Shown here in pieces: positions 1 to 7,393 of a DNA stretch of 64,000 nucleotides. The stretch spans positions 1 through 64,000 of the forward strand of contig JAQVWN010000003.1 of the NCBI GenBank assembly GCA_028749475.1, written 5' to 3'. A program made the translations under genes and the position numbers. The number at the start of each line of letters is the position of its first letter. Positions within the stretch are counted from its first letter, which is position 1. The DNA is from Thomasclavelia sp. (GTDB lineage Bacteria; Bacillota_I; Bacilli_A; Erysipelotrichales; Coprobacillaceae). Under the pieces are notes generated by a model. It was not told the origin of the DNA, ran no database searches, and was given only the letters and a program-made list of their open reading frames with translations.

Positions 1-152
1 TAATCTTTTATCCATTTATACAGCATACCATTCGAAATATTATACTTATCAGATATGGTAACTATCTTGTCTGCTAAAAGAGCTTCTTTAACAATTCTTA
101 GTTTATCTTCTTTACTCCAATAACGATTCTTTCCACCTTTATGTCTTCCCAT
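1..152 (-). CDS. IS3-family transposase OrfA, N-terminal part (runs off window)
   Basis: The first 50 codons of a helix-turn-helix protein start MGRHKGGKNRYWSKEDKLRI and reach a second-helix motif ISNGMLYKWIKDY before the window edge. This is the N-terminal DNA-binding part of IS3/IS150-type OrfA proteins. Start codon has GGAG about 13 nt upstream. The same MGR start and KWI/V-R/K-x-Y ending of the first HTH occur in the complete element at 49.7-51.5 kb, so the two elements are related but not identical. The rest of the element is not visible, so I cannot say whether it is intact. Confidence 0.75.
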   Translation of the reverse strand, partial: MGRHKGGKNRYWSKEDKLRIVKEALLADKIVTISDKYNISNGMLYKWIKD

Positions 153-181
153 TTGTATAATTCTCCATTTCTACATAGAAA

Positions 182-233
182 AAAGTAGACACTTCTAAGA
201 TATATTTATTATATCTTTTTTTGTGTCTACTTT
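182..233. repeat. Hairpin at the 5' end of the left IS element
   Basis: AAAGTAGACAC and its inverted copy GTGTCTACTTT enclose an AT-rich loop that itself contains AAGATATA/TATATCTT. Together with the outer bases up to position 242 (TGTAAACTC on the minus strand) it looks like the transposase-proximal end of the IS. It may block transcription entering the element from outside. The complete IS at 49.7 kb has the same kind of hairpin between its end and orfA. Confidence 0.6.
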
Positions 234-242
234 GAGTTTACA

Positions 243-291
243 ACTTCACTATATTTTCTTTTATAAACTCTTTTTCTTTTATATTATTCAT
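243..291 (-). pseudogene. N-terminal remnant of a divergent gene, cut by the IS
   Basis: An ATG with an AAAAGGAG ribosome-binding site nine bases upstream opens a reading frame beginning MNNIKEKEFIKENIVK that runs straight into the presumed IS end and stops there. It is divergent from the SDR gene and shares its promoter region. A good start signal on a 16-17 codon stub next to an IS end suggests an interrupted gene, but the stub is too short to identify or to exclude chance. Confidence 0.4.
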
Positions 292-387
292 GAACAAATA
301 CTCCTTTTTTGTATACTAGAATCGGGTTTTATAATCTTGGTTTTTATTTATAGTAATATTATATATAAGTAAAGGAGAATTTTAAAG

Positions 388-1155
388 ATGAGATTAGAAA
401 ATCGAGTAGCAATTATAACTGGTTCTGGAGGAGGTATAGGAAAAGCATATGCACAAGTTTTTGCAAAAGAAGGTGCAAAAGTCATCATTGCTGAATATAA
501 TGAAGAAAAAGGAAAAGAAACAGCTAATGAATTATGTGAATCAGGATTTGAAGCATCGTTCATAAAGTGCAATGTTGCAGAAGAAAAAGATGTCAACAAC
601 CTAGTTGCTGAAGTAATAAAAAAATATGGGAAAATTGATATTCTTGTTAATAATGCACAAGCTACAGATAGTAATGCTTTACCTGTGTATGTTGAAGAGA
701 CTTCTGTGGATTTAGTGAAATTGTGTTGGAATACAGGATTCTTTGGTACATTCTTGTTAACAAAAGCATGCATACCTTATATGAAAGAAAAAAAATATGG
801 GAGAATTATTAATACAGCAAGTGCAACAGGTGTTAAAGGGATGGAAACTTTCTCTGCATATGGTTCACAAAAAGAAGCTATACGTGGATTGACTAGAATT
901 ACTGCTCAAGAATATGGAGACTTTGGAATCACAGCAAATTGTGTTTGCCCAGGTGCTTTAACTGATGCAGCAAAATTATGGAAAGAATATGATCCAGCTT
1001 CATATGAAGAAGCATTAAAGCCACAAGCAATCAAGAGATTAGGAGATCCTATTAAAGATATTGCTCCTTTAGCATTATTTTTAGCATCAGAAGAATCTCA
1101 ATTTGTTACAGGCCAAACAATCGGAGTTGATGGTGGTACTACAAAAATGCAATAA
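388..1155 (+). CDS. SDR-family NAD(P)-dependent oxidoreductase
   Basis: A classical short-chain dehydrogenase/reductase of 255 residues. The cofactor loop TGSGGGIG is at residues 11-18, NNAQ at 88-91, the catalytic Ser near 145 (NTASATG) and the YxxxK pair at Tyr158/Lys162. The C-terminus ends in the FVTGQTIGVDGG pattern of FabG-like enzymes. Start chosen for the AAAGGAG box eight bases upstream. The substrate cannot be told from sequence; FabG and sugar/steroid dehydrogenases share this fold. It stands alone between two IS-like ends and is divergent from a truncated gene, so its original operon context may be lost. Confidence 0.9.
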   Translation: MRLENRVAIITGSGGGIGKAYAQVFAKEGAKVIIAEYNEEKGKETANELCESGFEASFIKCNVAEEKDVNNLVAEVIKKYGKIDILVNNAQATDSNALPVYVEETSVDLVKLCWNTGFFGTFLLTKACIPYMKEKKYGRIINTASATGVKGMETFSAYGSQKEAIRGLTRITAQEYGDFGITANCVCPGALTDAAKLWKEYDPASYEEALKPQAIKRLGDPIKDIAPLALFLASEESQFVTGQTIGVDGGTTKMQ

Positions 1156-1306
1156 TTTTTGTTTTATGAAAGATTATCTATAAGTGCTGAAGTAAAACAA
1201 AAGTAGACATATAGATTTGAACTTCTTGTAGAGTTAGTTCAAAGTAGCATGCCAAAGCATATCCTGGTGGTGCACAAACCAATCATATGAATCAAAATAA
1301 AAATAG

Positions 1307-1328
1307 CCCTTGAGAAATCAAGGGTTTT
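1307..1328 (+). terminator. Rho-independent terminator
   Basis: Seven-base stem CCCTTGA/TCAAGGG with GAAA loop followed by TTTT. It probably ends transcription from the SDR gene. Confidence 0.75.
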
Positions 1329-1550
1329 AATATATTTAATTATATTGTGAGGGAAAATATGAGGGAAAAATTTATAATTTATGTCATAATTTATTGCCCT
1401 ATATTAAACAAAATAATGTCTTATCAAGGGCTTAAGAATATATCAAGACAAATAAAATATATAAATCAAATTTCCTTGTCTTCACCAAAGCAAAATGTAT
1501 CGAATTATATTTTCTTAAATATGAGTTTGTAATTGTAGTTAGATTCTATA

Positions 1551-1573
1551 AGGACCAATAAGGTCTTTTTTTT
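1551..1573 (+). terminator. Weak Rho-independent terminator
   Basis: Short stem GACC/GGTC with a five-base loop followed by eight T. Short stem, hence lower confidence. Confidence 0.45.
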
Positions 1574-1679
1574 GATTACCCTAATTGATTAGTTATAAAA
1601 TAGAATATAAATAGATTGTATATATATGATTTAAAGATGATATAATTTGATTAATAATTAAGTGGAAAGAAGAGTGCAT

Positions 1680-2033
1680 ATGAAAAATATTAATAGAATT
1701 GAGGTTGATGAGGAATGGAATGATTCCACAATCATTGAAGCAGGTGATTTTGTATTTGTTGGATATTGTATGAAGAATGAAGGAAAAGGGATTGAAGAAC
1801 AAATAGATGGAGCTTTTGATGTATTAGAAAAAAGATTAGGAATGGTTGGCCTATCATTAGAAAATGTTGTAAAAATGGATTGTTTATTTAAAGACATTTC
1901 TGATTTGAATTACTTACCAGCAATAATAAAGAATAGATTTCATGGAAAATATCCAACAAGAAAAGCTTATGAAACAGCGTTTATTAGAGATGGAATAGAA
2001 TTTCAGATTGATGCGATTGCATATAGGGAATAG
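1680..2033 (+). CDS. RidA/YjgF/YER057c-family protein
   Basis: A 117-residue protein with the RidA pattern: AGDFVFVGY near the start, the LSLENVVKMDCLF core and the C-terminal PTRKAYETAF plus FQIDAIAYRE ending, where family members carry the arginine that binds imine/enamine intermediates. RidA proteins deaminate reactive 2-aminoacrylate, but many subgroups have other roles. Start at the ATG after GGAAAGAAG; an in-frame upstream codon would overlap that box. Followed after 27 bases by a CDP-alcohol phosphatidyltransferase gene, probably co-transcribed. Confidence 0.85.
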   Translation: MKNINRIEVDEEWNDSTIIEAGDFVFVGYCMKNEGKGIEEQIDGAFDVLEKRLGMVGLSLENVVKMDCLFKDISDLNYLPAIIKNRFHGKYPTRKAYETAFIRDGIEFQIDAIAYRE

Positions 2034-2060
2034 ATAATATCTAATTGAGAGGAATGTAGG

Positions 2061-2597
2061 ATGAATAATATAGCTAATATCATAACTTTATTTCGCATTG
2101 TGTTTGCCACTGCAATGCTTTTTCAACCACCATTCTCCATGATTTTTTGGTTTTGTTATTTCGGTGCTGGCTTAACAGATTTTTTAGATGGGTATGTTGC
2201 TAGAAAATTAGATCAAAAAAGTTCAGCGGGGGCTAAGCTTGATAGTATTGCTGACTTGTTTTTTGCAGTAGTAGTTGCAGTCATAATAATAAAGAATATT
2301 GTCTTTCCTATTTGGATTTGGGTATGTATTATTATTGTTGCAGTACTTCGAATTATAAGTTATATAATAGGATTTTATAAATATAAAACTTTTGCATCAT
2401 TGCATACTTATGCTAACAAGGCTACAGGCTTGATGATTTTTGCATTCCCTTTGTTGTACTATACTTTTGGATTAATTGTTGCAGGTATATTAGTATGCAT
2501 AGTATCGCTTTTATCATCATTGGAAGAGTTGATTATTACAATCAAATCTAAAGAATTAAATCGAGACTGTAAATCAATTTTTATATATAAGAAGTAA
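2061..2597 (+). CDS. CDP-alcohol phosphatidyltransferase family protein
   Basis: The family signature DGx2ARx8Gx3Dx3D is complete at residues 43-65 (D43, G44, A47, R48, G57, D61, D65), the metal- and CDP-binding site of enzymes that join a CDP-linked lipid to an alcohol in the membrane (for example PgsA). Several hydrophobic segments cover most of the 178 residues. Which alcohol is used is not clear: it could be phosphatidylglycerophosphate synthase or a paralog for another headgroup. Start supported by an upstream GAGAGG. It follows the RidA gene in an apparent two-gene operon. Confidence 0.88.
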   Translation: MNNIANIITLFRIVFATAMLFQPPFSMIFWFCYFGAGLTDFLDGYVARKLDQKSSAGAKLDSIADLFFAVVVAVIIIKNIVFPIWIWVCIIIVAVLRIISYIIGFYKYKTFASLHTYANKATGLMIFAFPLLYYTFGLIVAGILVCIVSLLSSLEELIITIKSKELNRDCKSIFIYKK

Positions 2598-2631
2598 AAG
2601 TGAAATTTTAATAAACTATAATTTATAAATT

Positions 2632-2665
2632 AAGCATATATCATAATCTAATGATATATGCTTTT
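2632..2665 (+). terminator. Rho-independent terminator
   Basis: Perfect 13-base stem AAGCATATATCAT / ATGATATATGCTT with a six-base loop and a short T run, after the phosphatidyltransferase gene. Confidence 0.75.
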
Positions 2666-2711
2666 AGTTGTTTAGAAGTTAAATAAATATGTTAACTATT
2701 GTCTTCAATTG

Positions 2712-2717
2712 TATAAT
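2712..2717 (+). promoter_or_regulatory. -10 box of the MATE leader promoter
   Basis: TATAAT with a weak -35 (TGTTAA) 16 bases upstream. The predicted start lies just before the 12-bp inverted repeat, so the repeat would sit at the 5' end of the transcript. Confidence 0.5.
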
Positions 2718-2734
2718 GATTCTTTTAAACAGAA

Positions 2735-2762
2735 GCATTAACAAAGTTGACTTTGTTAATGC
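2735..2762. repeat. Perfect inverted repeat upstream of the MATE leader
   Basis: GCATTAACAAAG / CTTTGTTAATGC, 12-base perfect arms with loop TTGA. Just downstream of the predicted promoter, it could be a repressor operator or a 5' mRNA hairpin. It is followed by ATTTTG, so weak termination is also possible. Confidence 0.6.
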
Positions 2763-2803
2763 ATTTTGTTAAGGTTAAATTACTCTTGGAGGGTATATAA
2801 AAT

Positions 2804-2866
2804 ATGCTGGATAAGAGAGTGTGCATTGCTACACTCTTTTATCCAGTTTTTTATTTAGGAGGTTAA
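2804..2866 (+). CDS. Leader peptide of the MATE gene (20 residues)
   Basis: A small frame with its own strong ribosome-binding site (TTGGAGGG ten bases before ATG) encodes a peptide starting MLDKRVCIA and ending FYLGG. Its codons run through both arms of the terminator hairpin at 2807-2852, and its last two codons, GGA GGT, are the ribosome-binding site of the MATE gene; the stop is four bases before that start. This is the arrangement of leader peptides that control drug-resistance genes by ribosome-dependent attenuation. Function is inferred from layout only. Confidence 0.65.
   Translation: MLDKRVCIATLFYPVFYLGG
2807..2852 (+). terminator. Attenuator terminator inside the leader
   Basis: A 16-base stem (CTGGATAA G AGAGTGT paired with ACACTCT T TTATCCAG, one G-U pair), eight-base loop and six T. 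It lies between the promoter and the MATE start and so must be read through for expression. Confidence 0.85.
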
Positions 2867-2870
2867 AGAT

Positions 2871-4202
2871 ATGAAAAACGATTTATTAAAAGGTAATGTT
2901 TTTAAAACTTTGATTGCTTTTGCAATACCATTTTTATTATCTAATCTATTACAAATATTATACGGATCAGCAGATTTATTTGTTGTAGGTAGATTTGCAA
3001 CTACTGCAGATGTTTCAGGAGTATCTATTGGTTCACAAACCATGACTTTGTTTACTCAATTTATACTAGGACTAACAACAGGAATAACTATTCTATTAGG
3101 AAGATACTATGGTTCTAATAAGATTAGAGAGTTATCTAAAACAGTGGGAGCCTCTATTGCTCTATTTACTATCTTAGGAGCAATCTTAACAGTTGTAATT
3201 TATCTTTTTCATTCACCATTAGTTTTATTAATGAATACACCAAAAGAAGCACTCAGTAATACAAAGAATTACTTAAGTATTTGTTCTTTAGGATTTATTT
3301 TTATTATTGGATATAATGTCGTTAGTGCAATATTAAGGGGAATAGGAAATAGTAAAACACCATTATTATTTGTTTTTATTGCTTGTGTAATAAATGTAGT
3401 TTTAGATTTCATTTTAGTAGGTGGATTCCGCATGGGAGTAGCAGGAGCTGCTATCGCTACTGTGGGAGCCCAAGGATTCTCATTTTTATTTTCTCTTATT
3501 TATCTTAAGAAAAGAGGAATTGGATTTAGATTATATAAAGAAGATATATCATTATCTAGTAAAATAAACACTATTTTAAAAGTAGGAATGCCACTAGGAT
3601 TACAATCGGCTCTTGTATCAGTTTCATTTCTATTTATAACTGTTGTAATTAATGGAATGGGAGTAGTGGCTAGTGCAGCTGTAGGCGTTGATGAGAAACT
3701 TATTGAGTTTTTGATGTTACCTTCTATAGCATTTGGTAGTGCTATTTCAACAATGGTTGCTCAGAATGTGGCTGCCAATCAATTGAATCGAGCAAAAGAA
3801 ACTACAATAGATGGAATAAAAATATGTATGATCTTTGCCTGTTTTGTAGTAACTATTACTCAATTATTTCCTCATTTCTTTCCATCTTTATTTACATCAG
3901 ATTACAAAGTTATTGAGCAAGCCTCACTTTATATGAGAACATATTCAATTGATTGTTTATGTACTAGTTTAATGTTTTGCTTGAATGGATATTTAAATGG
4001 TCAAGGGGCCACAATGTTTACGATGGTTCATAGTTTAATTTCATCTTTTACCATCCGTATTCCAATGACATATTTGATATCCACTATTCCAAAGATCTCA
4101 ATATTATATTTAGGAATTGCAGCACCTACATCATCAATCATTTCTCTAATTATGATTGTAATTTATTTAAGAATTAATAATATGTCTTTAAGGAAAAATT
4201 AA
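2871..4202 (+). CDS. MATE-family multidrug/cation efflux transporter
   Basis: A 443-residue integral membrane protein with the two repeated MATE bundles: FKTLIAFAIPFLLSNLLQ at the start, an IGNSKTPLL motif near residue 160 and the matching second-half segments VGMPLGLQSALVS and GYLNGQGATMF. MATE proteins export cationic drugs or metabolites against Na+ or H+. The ribosome-binding site TAGGAGGT is shared with the end of an upstream leader peptide, and a terminator sits in front, pointing to inducible expression. Substrate unknown. A second MATE, fused to another domain, lies at 27.4 kb. Confidence 0.92.
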   Translation: MKNDLLKGNVFKTLIAFAIPFLLSNLLQILYGSADLFVVGRFATTADVSGVSIGSQTMTLFTQFILGLTTGITILLGRYYGSNKIRELSKTVGASIALFTILGAILTVVIYLFHSPLVLLMNTPKEALSNTKNYLSICSLGFIFIIGYNVVSAILRGIGNSKTPLLFVFIACVINVVLDFILVGGFRMGVAGAAIATVGAQGFSFLFSLIYLKKRGIGFRLYKEDISLSSKINTILKVGMPLGLQSALVSVSFLFITVVINGMGVVASAAVGVDEKLIEFLMLPSIAFGSAISTMVAQNVAANQLNRAKETTIDGIKICMIFACFVVTITQLFPHFFPSLFTSDYKVIEQASLYMRTYSIDCLCTSLMFCLNGYLNGQGATMFTMVHSLISSFTIRIPMTYLISTIPKISILYLGIAAPTSSIISLIMIVIYLRINNMSLRKN

Positions 4203-4318
4203 ATATAGAAAATTGTAAGCCGAATAAATAATAATAATATCACTTAATAATTATTGTGAATGAAACATTGAACTACCAAAGCTACTGAAAACTGGTTTGT
4301 TTAATTTGAAATTATAAA

Positions 4319-4340
4319 GCCGACTAATTAGTCGGCTTTT
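4319..4340. terminator. Bidirectional terminator
   Basis: Perfect palindromic GCCGACTAATTAGTCGGC flanked by A-rich and T-rich tails, between the convergent MATE and PRD-regulator genes. Confidence 0.85.
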
Positions 4341-4380
4341 ATTATACAAGGAACTTGATGTTGAAACTATCAATGTTTAA

Positions 4381-6318
4381 TTATTCGATACATTTATTTA
4401 TACTATGTAAAAAGGTGTCGAATGAATCACTATGAATGATTTCCTGCTGCAATTTAGGATTGTTTACGATTTCTATAAAAATATCGTATAGATGTTCAAT
4501 ATATTTTTGATCTCCTTTTTTTATTGCTAATAGAAAGATGATTTGTACAGATTCTTTTCCGTTCCATAAAACAGGCTTATCTAAAATAAGAACAGATACT
4601 TTTGTTTCCCTAGCACATAAATCCATAGGATGTGGTAAAGCAAAAACTTCATTCATATTTGTATGTGCTAATGATTCTCTTAGCATAACACTATTGTAAA
4701 AATTAGAATCAATATAATTGTTGGCTTCCAAAGATGCACAAAGTGTTTTGATAACTTGTTCTTTATTCTTAATAGTTGGCATTTTAATAAACAAGTTCTT
4801 ATCAAAAAATCTTGAAGTTTTCCGTTCTTTATCTTTAGAAATAGAAACAATGAATTTAGATATAGCTTCTATATCATTATTTTTTAAACTAAAATCAACA
4901 GTAATAGAAGGAATGATACCCTTTTTTAAAGGAATGGTAGATATAACAAAATCAACATTTTTTAACTCCCTAGACGAATAATTTGTGTATTCATTATAAG
5001 ATGCTTTACGAACAATTGAAATTTTATTGTTAAAAAATATATTCAATCTTGCTTCAAGCATTCTTGTTGTTGCTTGTCCAGATCCACACACAAGAATTAC
5101 ATTTTTCTTTTGCAATGTTCCAGAGAAGCATCTTTCAATAGCTGCACCTATGTGCAATGATACGTAACCAACTTCATCATCATTGAGTTTATATGGCTCT
5201 TTGTTAAATACTTGGGTAGTTGCAGTTAAAGTGATTTCATAAGCTAAAGGAAAATTAGTTTTTATCGTATTAAGTAAAGGATTACGTTTATTAATAGCAT
5301 AAAATTTATTGATTAATATAGAACGGAAATGATTAAACAAGTCATTCTTTAATATTTCATCATTCTTTAAATCAAAATTATAATTTTGATTTACTATGTT
5401 TAATAAGTTATCGATATTTTGGCGAATGAATTGATCTTTAATATCTGTATCATAATTAACATCTGTATTTGATAGTATGTGAAGATATAAGTATTGTTTT
5501 TCTCCGACACTTATATCTATATCAAAATTATTTTCAATCAATTTAGATAATTCTTCCACTAATTCGAAAACGTTGTTTGGCATATTTAGTTGTTTGTTTT
5601 TGATGTTAATATAACAATCATTTTTAACACGAGAAATCATTAATGCAACATGGATAATTATATTTTTTAAGTTAAAATCATTTGTTTTAATATTGTGAGA
5701 ACTCAAACTTGAAATAACAATATCTTTAACAAGATCTAAATCAATAAATTCAAATAGGGCATATTCATCTTTTGTAAAACCAACAAGATAGTTTTGAAAA
5801 TTATGTATAAGAACATTATCGATAAGGCATTTTCTAATATCTTCTTCATTACCGATAATTCTAACGCCTAAATTTATTTTTGAAATATAATCCAAATTGT
5901 ATTTATTTAATATTGTTTTAAGAGATTTTATATAGTTTTGTAGTGTTGCTTTACTAATATAGACTTTATTAGCTAATTCATCTAATGAGATATAGTTTTT
6001 ATTATAAAGAAGGATACTTAGAAGATACTTTAGACGATCTTCACTAGAATCTAATTCTAAATTTGATTCTTTTCCTTGAGTTATTTCTTTGATGAATTGA
6101 TTATACAAAGTTTCATCTTCTACAACAAGATAATAACCAATTCCTCTTTTTAGACTAATAGATGCTCCTTTTCTAGAAAGAGTATTATTAATAGTATTAA
6201 TGTCACTTCTTATTGTTCGACCAGTGACATTTAATACTGAAGATAATGACCCAATTGAAGTAAACTCATTATTGTTAATATAGTTAAAAATAACATAAAG
6301 GCGACTATAAGGGAACAT
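4381..6318 (-). CDS. BglG/LicR-type transcriptional regulator with PRD and PTS EIIB/EIIA domains
   Basis: A 645-residue multidomain PTS regulator. An N-terminal winged HTH (about 1-60, FTSIGSLSSVLNVTGRTIRSDI) and a second HTH (about 75-160, ISLDELANKVYISKATLQNYI) precede two PRD modules (about 170-395, with the conserved HILSNTD and SLHIGAAIERC histidines), an EIIB-like domain with CGSGQATTRM near residue 420 and a C-terminal EIIA domain with ALPHPMD. In LicR/MtlR/ManR proteins phosphorylation of these sites by HPr and EIIB tunes activation. It is divergent from the PTS-mannosidase operon and most likely activates it. No RNA-binding CAT domain is seen, so DNA binding is expected. Confidence 0.93.
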   Translation of the reverse strand: MFPYSRLYVIFNYINNNEFTSIGSLSSVLNVTGRTIRSDINTINNTLSRKGASISLKRGIGYYLVVEDETLYNQFIKEITQGKESNLELDSSEDRLKYLLSILLYNKNYISLDELANKVYISKATLQNYIKSLKTILNKYNLDYISKINLGVRIIGNEEDIRKCLIDNVLIHNFQNYLVGFTKDEYALFEFIDLDLVKDIVISSLSSHNIKTNDFNLKNIIIHVALMISRVKNDCYINIKNKQLNMPNNVFELVEELSKLIENNFDIDISVGEKQYLYLHILSNTDVNYDTDIKDQFIRQNIDNLLNIVNQNYNFDLKNDEILKNDLFNHFRSILINKFYAINKRNPLLNTIKTNFPLAYEITLTATTQVFNKEPYKLNDDEVGYVSLHIGAAIERCFSGTLQKKNVILVCGSGQATTRMLEARLNIFFNNKISIVRKASYNEYTNYSSRELKNVDFVISTIPLKKGIIPSITVDFSLKNNDIEAISKFIVSISKDKERKTSRFFDKNLFIKMPTIKNKEQVIKTLCASLEANNYIDSNFYNSVMLRESLAHTNMNEVFALPHPMDLCARETKVSVLILDKPVLWNGKESVQIIFLLAIKKGDQKYIEHLYDIFIEIVNNPKLQQEIIHSDSFDTFLHSINKCIE

Positions 6319-6527
6319 ATGGAATACTCCTTTCCTTATTATGCCTTAATATTGTATCTAGTTATATCAACAAATGCAATCATATCAACTTGTGATGATT
6401 TCCACTTAAAATCGGAAATAATATCATATAAGCATCATAACAATTTCCATTTTTTATGGAAATTGCTTAACTTGAATGAAAGCGCTATACAAAGTAAACT
6501 AAAGTTGCAATGTAGGAGGTGGAAGTA
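6319..6527. promoter_or_regulatory. Divergent control region of the mannoside PTS locus
   Basis: Two copies of ATTTCC-(9/10 bases)-GGAAAT lie at 6398-6419 and 6443-6463; the second extends to a perfect 10-base inverted repeat (6441-6465). A cre-like site (TGAAAGCGCTATAC, 12 of 14 consensus positions) is at 6477-6490. The repeats are candidate binding sites for the divergent PRD regulator and the cre-like site suggests glucose repression by CcpA. An open frame across this region has no start signal and is not called a gene. Confidence 0.6.
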
Positions 6528-6977
6528 ATGTTGAAAGACGAATATATCTATCAGGATGTAGATGTAAGTTCTAAGAATGAACTTTTAAAATTTATTTCTA
6601 AAAAAGCACTAGAAATGAAACTAACTAATGATAGTGAAGCATTATACAATGACTTTTTGGAAAGAGAAGGAAAATTCTCTACAGGTTTGCAAGATGGATT
6701 CGCAATTCCTCATGCCAGAACAGACAATGTAAATGAAGTTGCTATTATGTATATAAGAAGCAAGAACTATATCGAATGGGGGACGCTGGATGATAAACCA
6801 GTAAAATATTTTTTCGTTTTATTGGTTCCGGCTAAATCTGAAGGTAATGTTCACTTACAAATGATTTCCAAATTAGCTGTATGTTTATTGGATGATGACT
6901 TTAAAGAAAAAGTAAAATCATCAAATGATAAAGTATGGTTAAGGAATTATATTTTAAAAAAAATGAAGGAGGAGTAA
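6528..6977 (+). CDS. PTS fructose/mannosyl-type EIIA component
   Basis: A 149-residue EIIA of the fructose-mannitol family. His62 in GFAIPHAR is the expected phosphorylation site that accepts phosphate from HPr. Start at ATG with AGGAGGT seven bases upstream; a GTG three codons earlier lies inside that box. First gene of a PTS operon (EIIA-EIIB-EIIC-alpha-mannosidase), three bases before EIIB. In E. coli MngA these three domains are one polypeptide; here they are separate. Confidence 0.93.
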   Translation: MLKDEYIYQDVDVSSKNELLKFISKKALEMKLTNDSEALYNDFLEREGKFSTGLQDGFAIPHARTDNVNEVAIMYIRSKNYIEWGTLDDKPVKYFFVLLVPAKSEGNVHLQMISKLAVCLLDDDFKEKVKSSNDKVWLRNYILKKMKEE

Positions 6978-6980
6978 AAA

Positions 6981-7295
6981 ATGAAAATAGTTGGTATTTC
7001 TGCTTGTCCAGCTGGATTGGCTCATACACCTATGGCAGCGAAAGCATTAGAAAAAGCTGGAGCCACATTAGGCTATGATTTAAAAATGGAACAACAAGGA
7101 AGCATGGGACAAGTCAACACAATTACAGATCAAGAAGCAAAAGAAGCAGATTTCGTAATTATTGCTTCAGATCAAAAAATCGTGGGTATGGAAAGATTTA
7201 AAGGTAAACCTGTAATACGAGTTGATATTACAACATGTATTAAGGCACCTGAAGCTGTAATTAAAAAGTGTGTAGCAGCAGTTGAAAAAAAATAA
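6981..7295 (+). CDS. PTS fructose-type EIIB component
   Basis: A 104-residue EIIB with the signature ISACPAGLAHTPMAA, Cys9 being the phosphocysteine. It receives phosphate from the EIIA encoded three bases upstream and passes it to the sugar bound by EIIC. Ribosome-binding site GGAGG overlaps the end of the EIIA gene, typical of translational coupling. The gap to EIIC is unusually long for the operon and holds two stem-loops. Confidence 0.94.
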   Translation: MKIVGISACPAGLAHTPMAAKALEKAGATLGYDLKMEQQGSMGQVNTITDQEAKEADFVIIASDQKIVGMERFKGKPVIRVDITTCIKAPEAVIKKCVAAVEKK

Positions 7296-7358
7296 AAAGC
7301 AATTTAACGGGTAGGTCAAATTGCTTTACAAACCATAATGAGTTTGCACTCTCATTAT
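7296..7358 (+). repeat. Two stem-loops between EIIB and EIIC genes
   Basis: AAAGCAATTT/AAATTGCTTT (7296-7327) and ATAATGAG/CTCATTAT (7335-7358). Neither is followed by a T tract, so they are more likely RNA processing or stability elements than terminators. Confidence 0.55.
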
Positions 7359-7393
7359 AACATTGAATTATATAAAAATTAAGGAGAGATAAA

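Larger units (their letters stand above)
1156..1679. other. 524-base intergenic region with an IS-end-like motif and terminators
   Basis: No convincing gene. Near the left side TGAAGTAAAACAAAAGTAGAC (1188-1208) resembles the IS end at 242 and is followed by about 90 bases of unlike, less AT-rich sequence that may be a decayed transposase tail. A terminator hairpin follows at 1307, a weak one at 1551, and a TATAAT box at 1641 that may serve the RidA gene. A 61-codon frame starting at 1347 lacks a ribosome-binding site and family resemblance and is not called. Confidence 0.5.

Noticed and set aside
348-773. 141-codon open frame on the minus strand inside the SDR gene
   Set aside because: Antisense shadow of a well-defined SDR gene with intact motifs; no ribosome-binding site.
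1347-1532. 61-codon frame between the SDR and RidA genes
   Set aside because: No ribosome-binding site, biased to Ile/Tyr/Asn as random AT-rich DNA, lies behind a terminator.
6319-6528. 69-codon frame in the divergent region before the EIIA gene
   Set aside because: It covers the operators and cre-like site, has no start signal and no family resemblance.
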